Positions 22,714 through 29,358 of a DNA stretch of 29,358 nucleotides are shown here, in pieces. Source of the DNA: BOG-908 sp964244615. Its GTDB lineage: Bacteria; Pseudomonadota; Alphaproteobacteria; Acetobacterales; Acetobacteraceae. Under the pieces are notes generated by a model. That model had not been told where the DNA came from, searched no databases, and saw only the letters and a list, made by a program, of their open reading frames with translations. The stretch lies in contig CAXTJP010000027.1 in the NCBI GenBank assembly GCA_964244615.1, forward strand, positions 1 to 29,358. The letters run 5' to 3'. Position numbers and translations under genes: made by a program. Positions within the stretch are counted from its first letter, which is position 1. Every line of letters starts with the position of its first letter.

Positions 22714-24303
22714 ATGCCGAGCATGCAGCCACTGACACCGAAGGTCCCGACCTCCACGCTTCTTGCCTCGACCATGCTGGCCTGCGTGTCGCTGGTGGCG
22801 GCGTCGGGTGCGCGCGCCACCACCCCTGATCCGGCGCTGGTCGAGCACGGCAAATACCTGACCAACGCCGGCGACTGCCAGGCCTGCCACACGGCGCCGG
22901 GCGGCAAGCCGTTCGCCGGCGGCCTCTACATGAACACGCCGTTCGGCCCGATCTCGACGCCCAACATCACCCCCGACGACAAGACCGGCATCGGCAAGAT
23001 CACCGACGACCAGTTCGTGCGCGTGTTCCATCAGGGCATCGGCCAGGCCGGCGAGCGGCTCTATCCCGTCATGCCGTATCCCTGGTACACCAAGGTGACG
23101 CGCGACGACGCGCTGGCCATCAAGGCCTACCTGTTCTCGTTGCAGCCGATGGATGCTCCGCGAAAGCCGCTGAAGCTCGCCTTCCCGTTCAACATACGGG
23201 CCGGGCTGATCGGCTGGGACGCGGTGTTCCTCAAGGCCGGCGAGTTCAAGCCGAACCCGCAGCAATCCGCCCAGATCAACCGCGGCGCCTACCTGGTGCA
23301 GGGCCTCGGCCATTGCGGCGAGTGCCACAACGGCAACAACATGCTGGGCGACACCGAAATGGCCGCCTCCCTGCGCGGCGGGCCGATCGACAAGTGGTAT
23401 GCGCCCAACATCACCTCGGACAAGGCGCAGGGGATCGGCCGCTACAGCGAGCAGCAGATCTACACCTACCTGAAGACAGGCGCCGAGAAGGACATGGGCG
23501 TGGTGGTGGGCCCGATGGCGCAGACCATGCACGAGAGCCTGGGCAAGCTGACCGACGACGACCTGCACGCGATCGTCGCCTACCTGAAATCCACCCCGCC
23601 CAAGCAGGGGTTCAAGCAGCGCGAGCCGGTCGCCAACTCGCAGCAGGTGGCGGTCAACGCGCAATCCTACCTGAACTACTGCGCCTCGTGCCATCTGGAG
23701 AACGGCCAGGGGCTGCAGGGTGCCGTGCCCAAGCTCGCGGGCAACGGCACGGTCTATGCGCAGGGACCGGAGACGGTGATCCGCGTGATCCTGGGCGGCA
23801 TCAACGCCCAGGGAAGCTACTCGTCGATGCCGGCGATCGGCGCCAGCATGACCGACCAGGAAGTGGCCGACGCCACCAACTACATTCGCTCGTCCTGGGG
23901 CAACGCCGCGCCGGCCCAGGCCGGCCCCGGCCAGGTCGCCAGCCTCCGCAAGGAGACGAAAACGCTGCTGGCGATGAACCTCGGCGAGTGTCCCAAGATC
24001 GCCCAGTCCGATACCGGCCGCGTCGTCGCCACCCCCGCCGTGCAGAAAATCCTGGCGTCCACGACGCAGCAGAACTCCCTGGCCAACGCCGAAGCGCTGA
24101 TCAAGGCCGTGCATGGCGGTGCGCCGCACGCCACCCAGGCCGACATCATCAACAGCCTCACGCTCGGCTACTGCCCGGTCGTGCAGGCCGACACGTCGCT
24201 CGCCTCGCAGGCGCAGAAGTCGCAGGCGATGGGCGGCTTCGCCGAGCGCGTCTACACCGACCTTGCGACGCAGGGGCAGGACACGACGGCGGCGCAGCGT
24301 TAG
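22714..24303 (+). CDS. Triheme cytochrome c (AdhB-type alcohol dehydrogenase cytochrome subunit) with C-terminal extension
   Basis: A 529-aa exported protein with a signal peptide ending near ARA (residue 35). Three haem-binding motifs are present: CQACH at 55-59, CGECH at 201-205 and CASCH at 323-327. The region 'HGKYLTNAGDCQACHTAPGG' and 'PYPWYTKVTRDDALAIKAYL' match the triheme subunit of membrane-bound PQQ alcohol and gluconate dehydrogenases, which passes electrons to ubiquinone. Beyond the third domain, residues about 405-529 form an extra region with Cys426 and Cys487 in repeated LG-x-CP contexts; they may form a disulfide. No dehydrogenase subunit lies beside it. It could serve the PQQ enzyme at 3914 or one outside the window. 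GAAGG precedes the ATG. Confidence 0.9.
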   Translation: MPSMQPLTPKVPTSTLLASTMLACVSLVAASGARATTPDPALVEHGKYLTNAGDCQACHTAPGGKPFAGGLYMNTPFGPISTPNITPDDKTGIGKITDDQFVRVFHQGIGQAGERLYPVMPYPWYTKVTRDDALAIKAYLFSLQPMDAPRKPLKLAFPFNIRAGLIGWDAVFLKAGEFKPNPQQSAQINRGAYLVQGLGHCGECHNGNNMLGDTEMAASLRGGPIDKWYAPNITSDKAQGIGRYSEQQIYTYLKTGAEKDMGVVVGPMAQTMHESLGKLTDDDLHAIVAYLKSTPPKQGFKQREPVANSQQVAVNAQSYLNYCASCHLENGQGLQGAVPKLAGNGTVYAQGPETVIRVILGGINAQGSYSSMPAIGASMTDQEVADATNYIRSSWGNAAPAQAGPGQVASLRKETKTLLAMNLGECPKIAQSDTGRVVATPAVQKILASTTQQNSLANAEALIKAVHGGAPHATQADIINSLTLGYCPVVQADTSLASQAQKSQAMGGFAERVYTDLATQGQDTTAAQR

Positions 24304-24348
24304 AGCATGAGGCGGCCGGACGCGGTCAGCCGCCGCATAAACATGCTC
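24303..24348. terminator. Hairpin after the triheme cytochrome gene
   Basis: GAGCATG (24303-24309) pairs with CATGCTC (24342-24348), and inside it GGCGGC (24311-24316) pairs with GCCGCC (24329-24334). It begins at the last base of the stop codon. No strong U-tract follows. It is a likely terminator in the convergent gap with radC. Confidence 0.5.
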
Positions 24349-24365
24349 GACGAAACAAAGAGCTG

Positions 24366-24414
24366 GAGCGGGATGCGCCAGGCCGCGCCGATTAGAGGAC
24401 AACGCATCCCGCTC
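24366..24414. repeat. Inverted repeat GAGCGGGATGCG / CGCATCCCGCTC between convergent genes
   Basis: Perfect 12-base inverted arms at 24366-24377 and 24403-24414 enclose 25 bases. It lies between the cytochrome hairpin and the radC stop at 24436, so it may terminate radC transcription from the right. The palindrome also looks like a dispersed intergenic repeat, but no second copy is in the window. Confidence 0.55.
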
Positions 24415-24435
24415 TAGCCGTGTCGCGGGAGGGTG

Positions 24436-25308
24436 CTACAGGAACCCCTCCCGCCGCAGGCTGACCCATTTGCCGTTGCCGACGATGACGTGGTCGTGCA
24501 GCGCCACGCCGAGCGATTTCAGCACGCGCTGCACCTCCTTCGTCATGTCCAGGTCGGCCATCGACGGGGTGGGGTCGCCGCTCGGGTGGTTGTGAGTCAG
24601 GATGATGCTGGCGGCGTGCAGGTCCAGCGTGCGCTTGGCCACCTCGCGCACGTAGACCGGCGTGTGGTTGATCGTGCCGCGCCCCTGCAATTCGTCGGCG
24701 ATCAGGCGGTTCTTGGTGTCCAGGAACAGGATGCGGAACTGCTCCACCCGCTCGCGCGCCATCACCGCGTTCAGGTAGGCCATCAGCTGCTCCCAGTTGC
24801 CCAGGATCGGCTGGTCCAGCACCTCGGCCCGAGCCAGCCGAACGGCGCCGCCCTGCATCAGCTTGATGGCGGCAACCGTATGCCGGCCGACACCGCCGAC
24901 CGCGAGCAGGTCGTCCTGCGTGGCCGAGAGAACGTTGGCGTAGCTGCCGAAGCTGTTGATCAGGCGCTTGGCCAGCGGCTTGGTGTCGCCCTTTGGCTGG
25001 ACCAGGAACAGCAGCATCTCCAGCAACTCGTAATCCGCCAGCCCGTCCGGCCCCCGATCCAGCAGCCGGTCGCGCATGCGGTCGCGATGGCCGTGCGGGC
25101 CTTCCGTCGGAAAGACCTGCGCGCCGTCCTCGCGTTCCGGGCGGGCATGATCGGCGCCAGGAGCGTATCGGTCCCTGTCGGCCAGGCTGCCCGCAGTGCG
25201 AGACATCGCCTCGGCAAAGCCCGGCGCCGTCGTTGCAGGCAGCAATTCCGCCGGCTTCCAATCGTCATCGGACCGCATGAGCTTGCCCGTCTGTTTCGAC
25301 CAACGCAT
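24436..25308 (-). CDS. radC: RadC family JAB/MPN-domain protein
   Basis: A 290-aa protein. The N-terminal part after residue 70 has the UPF0758 helix-hairpin-helix block 'GHRDRMRDRLLDRGPDGLAD', 'YELLEMLLFLVQPKGDTKPL', 'DDLLAVGGVGRHTVAAIKLM'. The C-terminal half is the JAB/MPN metalloprotease-like fold with 'ELQGRGTINHTPVYVREVAK' and the zinc-binding HNHPSGDPTPS motif. RadC proteins were once linked to DNA repair, but their role is unsettled. The first 70 residues are variable, and the start could also be the ATG at 25278 or a later one. CAGG at modest spacing favours 25308. Confidence 0.9.
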   Translation of the reverse strand: MRWSKQTGKLMRSDDDWKPAELLPATTAPGFAEAMSRTAGSLADRDRYAPGADHARPEREDGAQVFPTEGPHGHRDRMRDRLLDRGPDGLADYELLEMLLFLVQPKGDTKPLAKRLINSFGSYANVLSATQDDLLAVGGVGRHTVAAIKLMQGGAVRLARAEVLDQPILGNWEQLMAYLNAVMARERVEQFRILFLDTKNRLIADELQGRGTINHTPVYVREVAKRTLDLHAASIILTHNHPSGDPTPSMADLDMTKEVQRVLKSLGVALHDHVIVGNGKWVSLRREGFL

Positions 25309-25375
25309 CGATACGGGCCTGTTCTGTATTGGCGTCAGAACAGGTTAGTTTACGGTGTCAGGATAAGGCAAGAAG

Positions 25376-25649
25376 GAAGGAAGGCGTTCTTTTTTCAAAA
25401 AAGAACCAATCCTCTGACTCACTGAGTTTCCCGCTTGCGGCTCGCTTCGAACATGCTGCAGGTCGATCGGGTGGACGCCCAGAGCACGATTGCGCATCGG
25501 CCTGCTGACCTTCCTGCGCCACGACGTCCCCAAAACTGGGCCACCTTCCGCGACCAAATCACCGACTTCCGCGTGCGTGACCCAACACGGCGCCGGACTC
25601 TCAGGGTGAACCGAGGATTGCCTGCTTTCAGAGAAGAACGCCTTCCTTC
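25376..25649. repeat. Element C: 16-base inverted ends GAAGGAAGGCGTTCTT around 242 bases
   Basis: GAAGGAAGGCGTTCTT (25376-25391) and its exact complement at 25634-25649 bound a 274-base segment. Next to the left end is a 21-base palindrome (25386-25406) of GTTCTTTTTT, a central C, and AAAAAAGAAC. The interior shows no gene. The right end overlaps the last codons and stop region of the 803-aa protein gene (stop at 25628). The GAAGGAAGGC ends resemble those of elements A and B, but the interior is different. Together with 25309-25375, which holds nothing recognisable, it fills the radC upstream gap. Confidence 0.75.
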
Positions 25650-28039
25650 ACCCCAGACAAAGCGAACCCAAGAACCCTGGTATCTGCGCTCAGACCAAGC
25701 TGCGACGGGCTGGCGGCGTCAGGGAAGTCGAGCCGGAGCTGCAGCAGCAGGCTGCCGTCCGGCGTCGGTTTCAGCCAGTCGCGTTGCAGCCTGATGCTTA
25801 TGCTGCCCTGCCTGGCCATGCCCTGCGTCACCGCCGAGTCCGGGTGCCCGGCCACCGCCACGATGACGTGCTGCATCGGATGGGCGGGCGTGGTGAAGGC
25901 GGTGCCGGAGAGCGTCAGGGTGAACGTGGGGGGAAAGCCGGGTGCCAGGGCCAGCAGAAGCCCGGCATGGTCGTGCGACCACAGGTTCGGGTCTTCGCCG
26001 GCCCACCAGCCGTCGAGCAGCGCGCTGCGCCGCAGCGACGCTTCGTCCAGCGAACCGCCAGGCGCCAGGCGCGGCACCAGCGTGGCGAGCGGCACCGGGT
26101 CCACCGGCGCGGTGCAGGCGGCACAGACGCGCCATCCGGGGGCGGCGACCAGCCTGCCGTCCACCACGCCGAACAGGTCCCGGGCCGGATCGACCAGCTG
26201 TGCCAGCTTCAGGGCGAAGCTCGGGGCCGCGACGGTGAGCGTGGCAGGGTCGAGGCGCGGCGGCAGCACGTCGCGGGCCCGTCGCGTGCCGCCCCAGACG
26301 CTGTCGGCCCAGTCGACGAAGCGCGTGCCGCGGGCCGCCGGGCCTGCTGCCTGCAGGTAGGACTCGCCGATCAGGTCGAGCGCGTCGTCGGCCGGCTGGA
26401 ACAACGTGCGGTAGTGCCGGGCCGCCTGCGCCCAGAACGGGCTGGCCAGCGCGGGGGGCGCCACGCGCCGTGTGTCGCAGACGTGCAGCCCGGTCTCGTG
26501 CGCCGGCGCCAGGGTGCTGTCGACCGGCCGGCAGCCGGAAAGCCAGGGGTCCAGCCCGATCTCCGCCAGTTCCGGAAACCGGCCGAGCGGGTGCCCCTCG
26601 GTCAGCACCACGATGCGGCCTTCGCGCTCGCTGACCATGCGACGCACCGCGTCGTGCAGCTTCCAGCCGCGCGCCTCCAGCACCGGCGCGCCGAGCTGGA
26701 CCACGCTGACGCCGGCGCGCTGCGGCATCAGCGCCAGCACGTGGCCGGAGGGGCCGCGAAAAGTGACGATCACCAGCATGCCGGGCTCCACCCAGCCCAT
26801 GTCGGCCCGCAGTGGCGCATACGGCATGCGCCAGGGCGGCGGGTAGCGGGTGGTGGCGAACACCAGTGCCAGCACCGCCGCCAGCCCGCCGGCCAGCAGC
26901 CGACCGCGCAGCAGCCGGGCCAGCAGCAGCGGCACGGCCAGGCCCGCCACCGCCTCGAGCACCACGGCGTAGCGCAGGATCGCGCTGGTGGTCAGCCAGG
27001 TGAGATAGCCGACGCCGAGGAAAACGAGTGCCGCACGGGCCGCCGGTGGCCATGACGGCCGGCGCAAGGCGGGCAGCCATCGCCCGGCCGCCCAGGCCGA
27101 GAACACCGCCACGGCAAGGCAGAGCGCGACGGCCGCGCGAAGATCCTGGAACGCCTGCTCGCTCGGGCGCACCGCGCTGAACCTCGTCCAGAACAGCGGG
27201 TAGGCCAGCCATTGCAGGAGGCCGCGCGGGAAGAACCGGTCGTCCACCATGCTGGCGGGCGGGTACCAGGGCGAGCGGAACACGCCGTTGAACATCGGAA
27301 AGGTCGGGCTGCCGAAACGCTGGTAGACGCGCCACGCCCACCAGCCATCGGTGGCCAGCAGGCCGGCCGCCCAGGCGGCGGTGAACAGGGCGCAGGCGCC
27401 GATCATGCGTCGTCTCGTGTGCAGGCTGGCGGCGGCCAGGCAGGCGGCCGGCGCCATGGCGAGCGCCGTCAGCTTCAACCCGGCCGCGGCGCCGAACAGC
27501 AGGCCCGCCATGAGCAACGCGGACGGGCCCGGTGGCCGTGCCAGCAGCACCAGCAGGCCGGCGAGCATGAAGACGCCGACCTGCAGCTCGCCGGTGGTGG
27601 TGCCGACCTGGGTGGCCATCGCGACGCCGCTTACCGCCAGCACCACGCCAACTTGCATCGGCAGCGTCCAGCCCCCGTGCAGCCGCGCGGCCAGCCGGAT
27701 GACCAAATAGAGTGCCGCGCCGTACCAAAGCCCCATCACCGAGGCGAGCGCGCGCGGGTGGGCGTGCAGCGGGCCCAGCGCCAGCCAGGCGTAGGACGCG
27801 TCCAGCAGCGGGTTGAGGTAGCTCTGCAGGCCCACCGGCAGCAGATCCAGCTGGAAACGGCCGTGCAGCAGCGCCGCACCGTTCTGCAGGTGGTAGGCCA
27901 GCAGGTCCCAGTTCGCGTCCTGCCCGAGCCGCAGGGAGACCAGCGCGCCGGCGAGCAGGCACGCGGCCGCCAGCGCCGATTGCCGCCTGACGAAGCCGGA
28001 CCGCAATGCCGTGGCCGTCGTCAGCCCAGCAGGAACCAC
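25628..28039 (-). CDS. Large membrane glycosyltransferase-like protein (GT-C type) with soluble C-terminal domain
   Basis: An 803-aa protein from the GTG at 28039, overlapping the GT2 gene end by 19 bases. Residues about 20-430 contain roughly ten membrane helices. The first extracytoplasmic loop has 'DANWDLLAYHLQNGAALLHG' and 'YLNPLLDASYAWLALGPLHA', the acidic loop and layout of GT-C polyprenyl-phosphate-sugar transferases. Residues about 430-803 form a soluble, probably periplasmic region with four cysteines ('SGCRP', 'HVCDT', 'VCAAC'). No family was recognised for it. It most likely acts in assembly of the polysaccharide made with the GT2 and RfbA genes upstream. The last residues VKEGVLL are encoded by the end of repeat element C, so the original C-terminus may have been replaced. 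Confidence 0.72.
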   Translation of the reverse strand: MVPAGLTTATALRSGFVRRQSALAAACLLAGALVSLRLGQDANWDLLAYHLQNGAALLHGRFQLDLLPVGLQSYLNPLLDASYAWLALGPLHAHPRALASVMGLWYGAALYLVIRLAARLHGGWTLPMQVGVVLAVSGVAMATQVGTTTGELQVGVFMLAGLLVLLARPPGPSALLMAGLLFGAAAGLKLTALAMAPAACLAAASLHTRRRMIGACALFTAAWAAGLLATDGWWAWRVYQRFGSPTFPMFNGVFRSPWYPPASMVDDRFFPRGLLQWLAYPLFWTRFSAVRPSEQAFQDLRAAVALCLAVAVFSAWAAGRWLPALRRPSWPPAARAALVFLGVGYLTWLTTSAILRYAVVLEAVAGLAVPLLLARLLRGRLLAGGLAAVLALVFATTRYPPPWRMPYAPLRADMGWVEPGMLVIVTFRGPSGHVLALMPQRAGVSVVQLGAPVLEARGWKLHDAVRRMVSEREGRIVVLTEGHPLGRFPELAEIGLDPWLSGCRPVDSTLAPAHETGLHVCDTRRVAPPALASPFWAQAARHYRTLFQPADDALDLIGESYLQAAGPAARGTRFVDWADSVWGGTRRARDVLPPRLDPATLTVAAPSFALKLAQLVDPARDLFGVVDGRLVAAPGWRVCAACTAPVDPVPLATLVPRLAPGGSLDEASLRRSALLDGWWAGEDPNLWSHDHAGLLLALAPGFPPTFTLTLSGTAFTTPAHPMQHVIVAVAGHPDSAVTQGMARQGSISIRLQRDWLKPTPDGSLLLQLRLDFPDAASPSQLGLSADTRVLGFALSGVKEGVLL

Positions 28040-28956
28040 AGCCGGAACAGCTGGGTCTCGGCCCAGCTGTGGCGCCGCAGGCCGGGATGGCCGAGCGCGC
28101 GCAGCCGCAGGTTCCAGCCGTCATGCAGGCCGGCGGAGATCAGGCCGAGCGCCTCGCGCGCCTGCGGCGACAGCAGGTCGGGCTGCGCCTCCAGCGCCTC
28201 CATGTGGGCGCGGAAGGTGCGCATGAACACGTGCGGGCCGCGCCGCAGCGCCGCCCACAGGCGCCGGGTCGGCGACAGCGGCACCCCCACCGCGTTGTTG
28301 GCGTGCTGGCGGTAGAGCACCGTCGGCGTTGCGTCGGCGACCACGGCACCACCGGCCGCGGTGACGATCAGGTAGGACCACCAGTCGTGCAGCGTCTGGT
28401 CCGGCTCGCGCGCGTCGGCGACGAGGGCGGCGGCGTCCGGGTTGAGCATGACGGTGCAGCCGGTCGCCACGTTCTGCGTCATCGAGTGCGGGAAGCCCAG
28501 CGGGCCCGCGACCGGCGCGCTGAGGCGTATCGGGCTAAGGTCGGCCCGCACCAGCGACTGGCGCGCGCAGTACAGCCCGGGTCGGTCGGCCGGCATGGCC
28601 CGCAAGGCGGCGACGCCGCGCGCCAGCTTGTCGGGCAGCCAGACATCGTCCTGGTCGGCGAACGCCATGACGCGGCCGCGCGGCGCACGGCGCAGCAGGC
28701 TGAGGAAGCTGGCGGTGATGCCGACATGGCCGGCATTGTCGTTGAGATCCACCACCCGACCGGCGCCGGCGTGGCCCGCGAAGTCGTGCATCAGGGCCTG
28801 GGTGTCGTCGGCCGAGCCGTCGTCGCGCCAGAAGATCTGCCAGTCCTCGTGCGACTGGCCGAGCAGGCTGTCGAGTTGCTGGCCGATGAAGGGCGCGCCG
28901 TTGCGGGTGGACAGCAGGATGGCGACGCTGGCGCCGGACGGCGTCGCCCGGCTCAA
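28021..28956 (-). CDS. Family 2 glycosyltransferase (rhamnosyltransferase-like)
   Basis: A 311-aa GT-A enzyme. The N-terminus 'SVAILLSTRNGAPFIGQQLD' is the family 2 entry strand, followed by 'WQIFWRDDGSADDTQALM', the metal-binding 'MAFADQDDVWLPDKLARG', and 'CTVMLNPDAAALV' with 'DQTLHDWWSYLIVTAAGGAV'. The DQDDVW pattern is common in rhamnosyl- and other deoxyhexosyl-transferases. The start is the TTG at 28956, 31 bases after rfbA, with only a weak GGGG upstream. dTDP-rhamnose made by the RfbA pathway is a plausible donor, inferred from this neighbour. Its stop lies inside the start region of the 803-aa gene. Confidence 0.88.
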   Translation of the reverse strand: MSRATPSGASVAILLSTRNGAPFIGQQLDSLLGQSHEDWQIFWRDDGSADDTQALMHDFAGHAGAGRVVDLNDNAGHVGITASFLSLLRRAPRGRVMAFADQDDVWLPDKLARGVAALRAMPADRPGLYCARQSLVRADLSPIRLSAPVAGPLGFPHSMTQNVATGCTVMLNPDAAALVADAREPDQTLHDWWSYLIVTAAGGAVVADATPTVLYRQHANNAVGVPLSPTRRLWAALRRGPHVFMRTFRAHMEALEAQPDLLSPQAREALGLISAGLHDGWNLRLRALGHPGLRRHSWAETQLFRLWFLLG

Positions 28957-28987
28957 ACCCCGGCGCCCGGGTCAGGCCGTGCGGGGA

Positions 28988-29358
28988 TCACGCGTGCACG
29001 CCATCGGCCACGTCCTTCAGCAGCCGCCCGAGTTCGGTCTTGCCGAGCCGGCGCGAATGGCCGTGCAGCGCGGCGGCGTCGATGAAGCCCATGCGGTAGG
29101 CCACCTCCTCGGGGCAGCCGACCAGCATGCCCTGGCGCGACTGTATGGTCTGCACGAAGCTCGCCGCCTGCAGCAGGCTGTCCGGCGTGCCCGCGTCCAG
29201 CCACGCGCAGCCGCGGCCCAGCCGTTCCACCTGCAAGGTGCCCTCCTCGAGGTACATGCGGTTCAGGTCGGTGACCTCCAGCTCGCCCCTGGCGGACGGC
29301 TTGACCGCGCGGGCGAACTCGGTCACCCGCGCGTCGTAGAAATACAGCCCCGTCACCG
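28988..29358 (-). CDS. rfbA: Glucose-1-phosphate thymidylyltransferase, C-terminal part (5' end outside window)
   Basis: The visible 123 codons match the C-terminal half of RfbA/RmlA: 'VTGLYFYDARVTEFARAVKP', 'SARGELEVTDLNRMYLEEGT', 'ERLGRGCAWLDAGTPDSLLQ', 'AASFVQTIQSRQGMLVGCPE', and an ending after 'EVAYRMGFID'. RfbA joins dTTP and glucose-1-phosphate to make dTDP-glucose, the first step to dTDP-rhamnose. The gene runs off the right edge. The GTG at 29356 is an internal valine, not the start. Its presence points to an rfb/rml locus beyond the window. Confidence 0.95.
   Translation of the reverse strand, partial: VTGLYFYDARVTEFARAVKPSARGELEVTDLNRMYLEEGTLQVERLGRGCAWLDAGTPDSLLQAASFVQTIQSRQGMLVGCPEEVAYRMGFIDAAALHGHSRRLGKTELGRLLKDVADGVHA

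Noticed and set aside
20379..22907. Minus-strand open frame of 842 codons across rodA, yccF and psiE genes
   Set aside because: It is an out-of-frame shadow with Ala/Gly/Arg-rich composition, while the three membrane proteins match known families in other frames.
24357..24420. CRISPR-like repeat or small RNA
   Set aside because: There is one inverted repeat only, with no regularly spaced direct repeats.

Overview
The window looks like a chromosomal segment of a high-GC alphaproteobacterium, most likely family Acetobacteraceae (Rhodospirillales). The reasons are the GC-rich codon use, a periplasmic PQQ alcohol dehydrogenase system, a triheme AdhB-type cytochrome c, the alphaproteobacterial NDUFS4-like complex I subunit, and the rpmH-rnpA-yidD-yidC-engB-argB gene order. 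The family assignment is by recognition, not by search.

Layout. (1) 1-1741: two minus-strand surface-polysaccharide genes, an O-antigen-ligase-like membrane protein cut by the window edge and a glycosyltransferase. (2) 1876-2639: tRNA-Pro(TGG), an NDUFS4-like complex I subunit, tRNA-Arg(TCT) and a 57-aa UPF0391/DUF1328 membrane protein. (3) 2662-8420: an alcohol-oxidation locus. A GAF + Fis-HTH regulator is divergent from a PQQ alcohol dehydrogenase carrying the Asp-Tyr-Asp lanthanide signature. This is followed by a single polypeptide joining a XoxJ/MoxJ-like binding protein to a c-type cytochrome, and by an NAD aldehyde dehydrogenase ending at a clear terminator. A perfect 18-bp palindrome lies in the divergent promoter region. 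(4) 8475-10834: a methyltransferase, a 413-bp lower-GC gap, and an alpha/beta-hydrolase. (5) 10868-18994, minus strand: a housekeeping block read rpmH, rnpA, yidD, yidC, engB, argB, dapD, then UDP-glucose dehydrogenase and a secreted GH5-like protein that seems to lack the usual catalytic glutamates. (6) 19077-22513: a small membrane-anchored histidine-kinase dimerization-domain protein, a UbiC-like protein, a DUF3293 protein, RodA, a YccF protein and a PsiE-like protein. (7) 22714-25308: triheme cytochrome c and RadC. (8) 25628-29358, minus strand: an 803-aa membrane glycosyltransferase-like protein, a GT2 glycosyltransferase and the C-terminal part of RfbA, forming the edge of a second polysaccharide locus.

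The alcohol locus can be read as a pathway: primary alcohol to aldehyde in the periplasm by the PQQ enzyme, electrons to the fused binding-protein/cytochrome, and aldehyde to acid in the cytoplasm by the NAD enzyme. The triheme cytochrome at 22714 is a possible further partner, but no dehydrogenase subunit lies beside it.

The most notable non-coding signal is a set of palindromic intergenic elements bounded by inverted AGGAAGGC-type ends. Copies lie between yidC and engB and immediately after rodA. A third, differently filled element follows the 803-aa protein and supplies its last codons. Best candidates for something undescribed are the binding-protein/cytochrome fusion beside a lanthanide-type dehydrogenase, the palindromic element family, the kinase-domain-less DHp protein and the apparently inactive GH5 protein.
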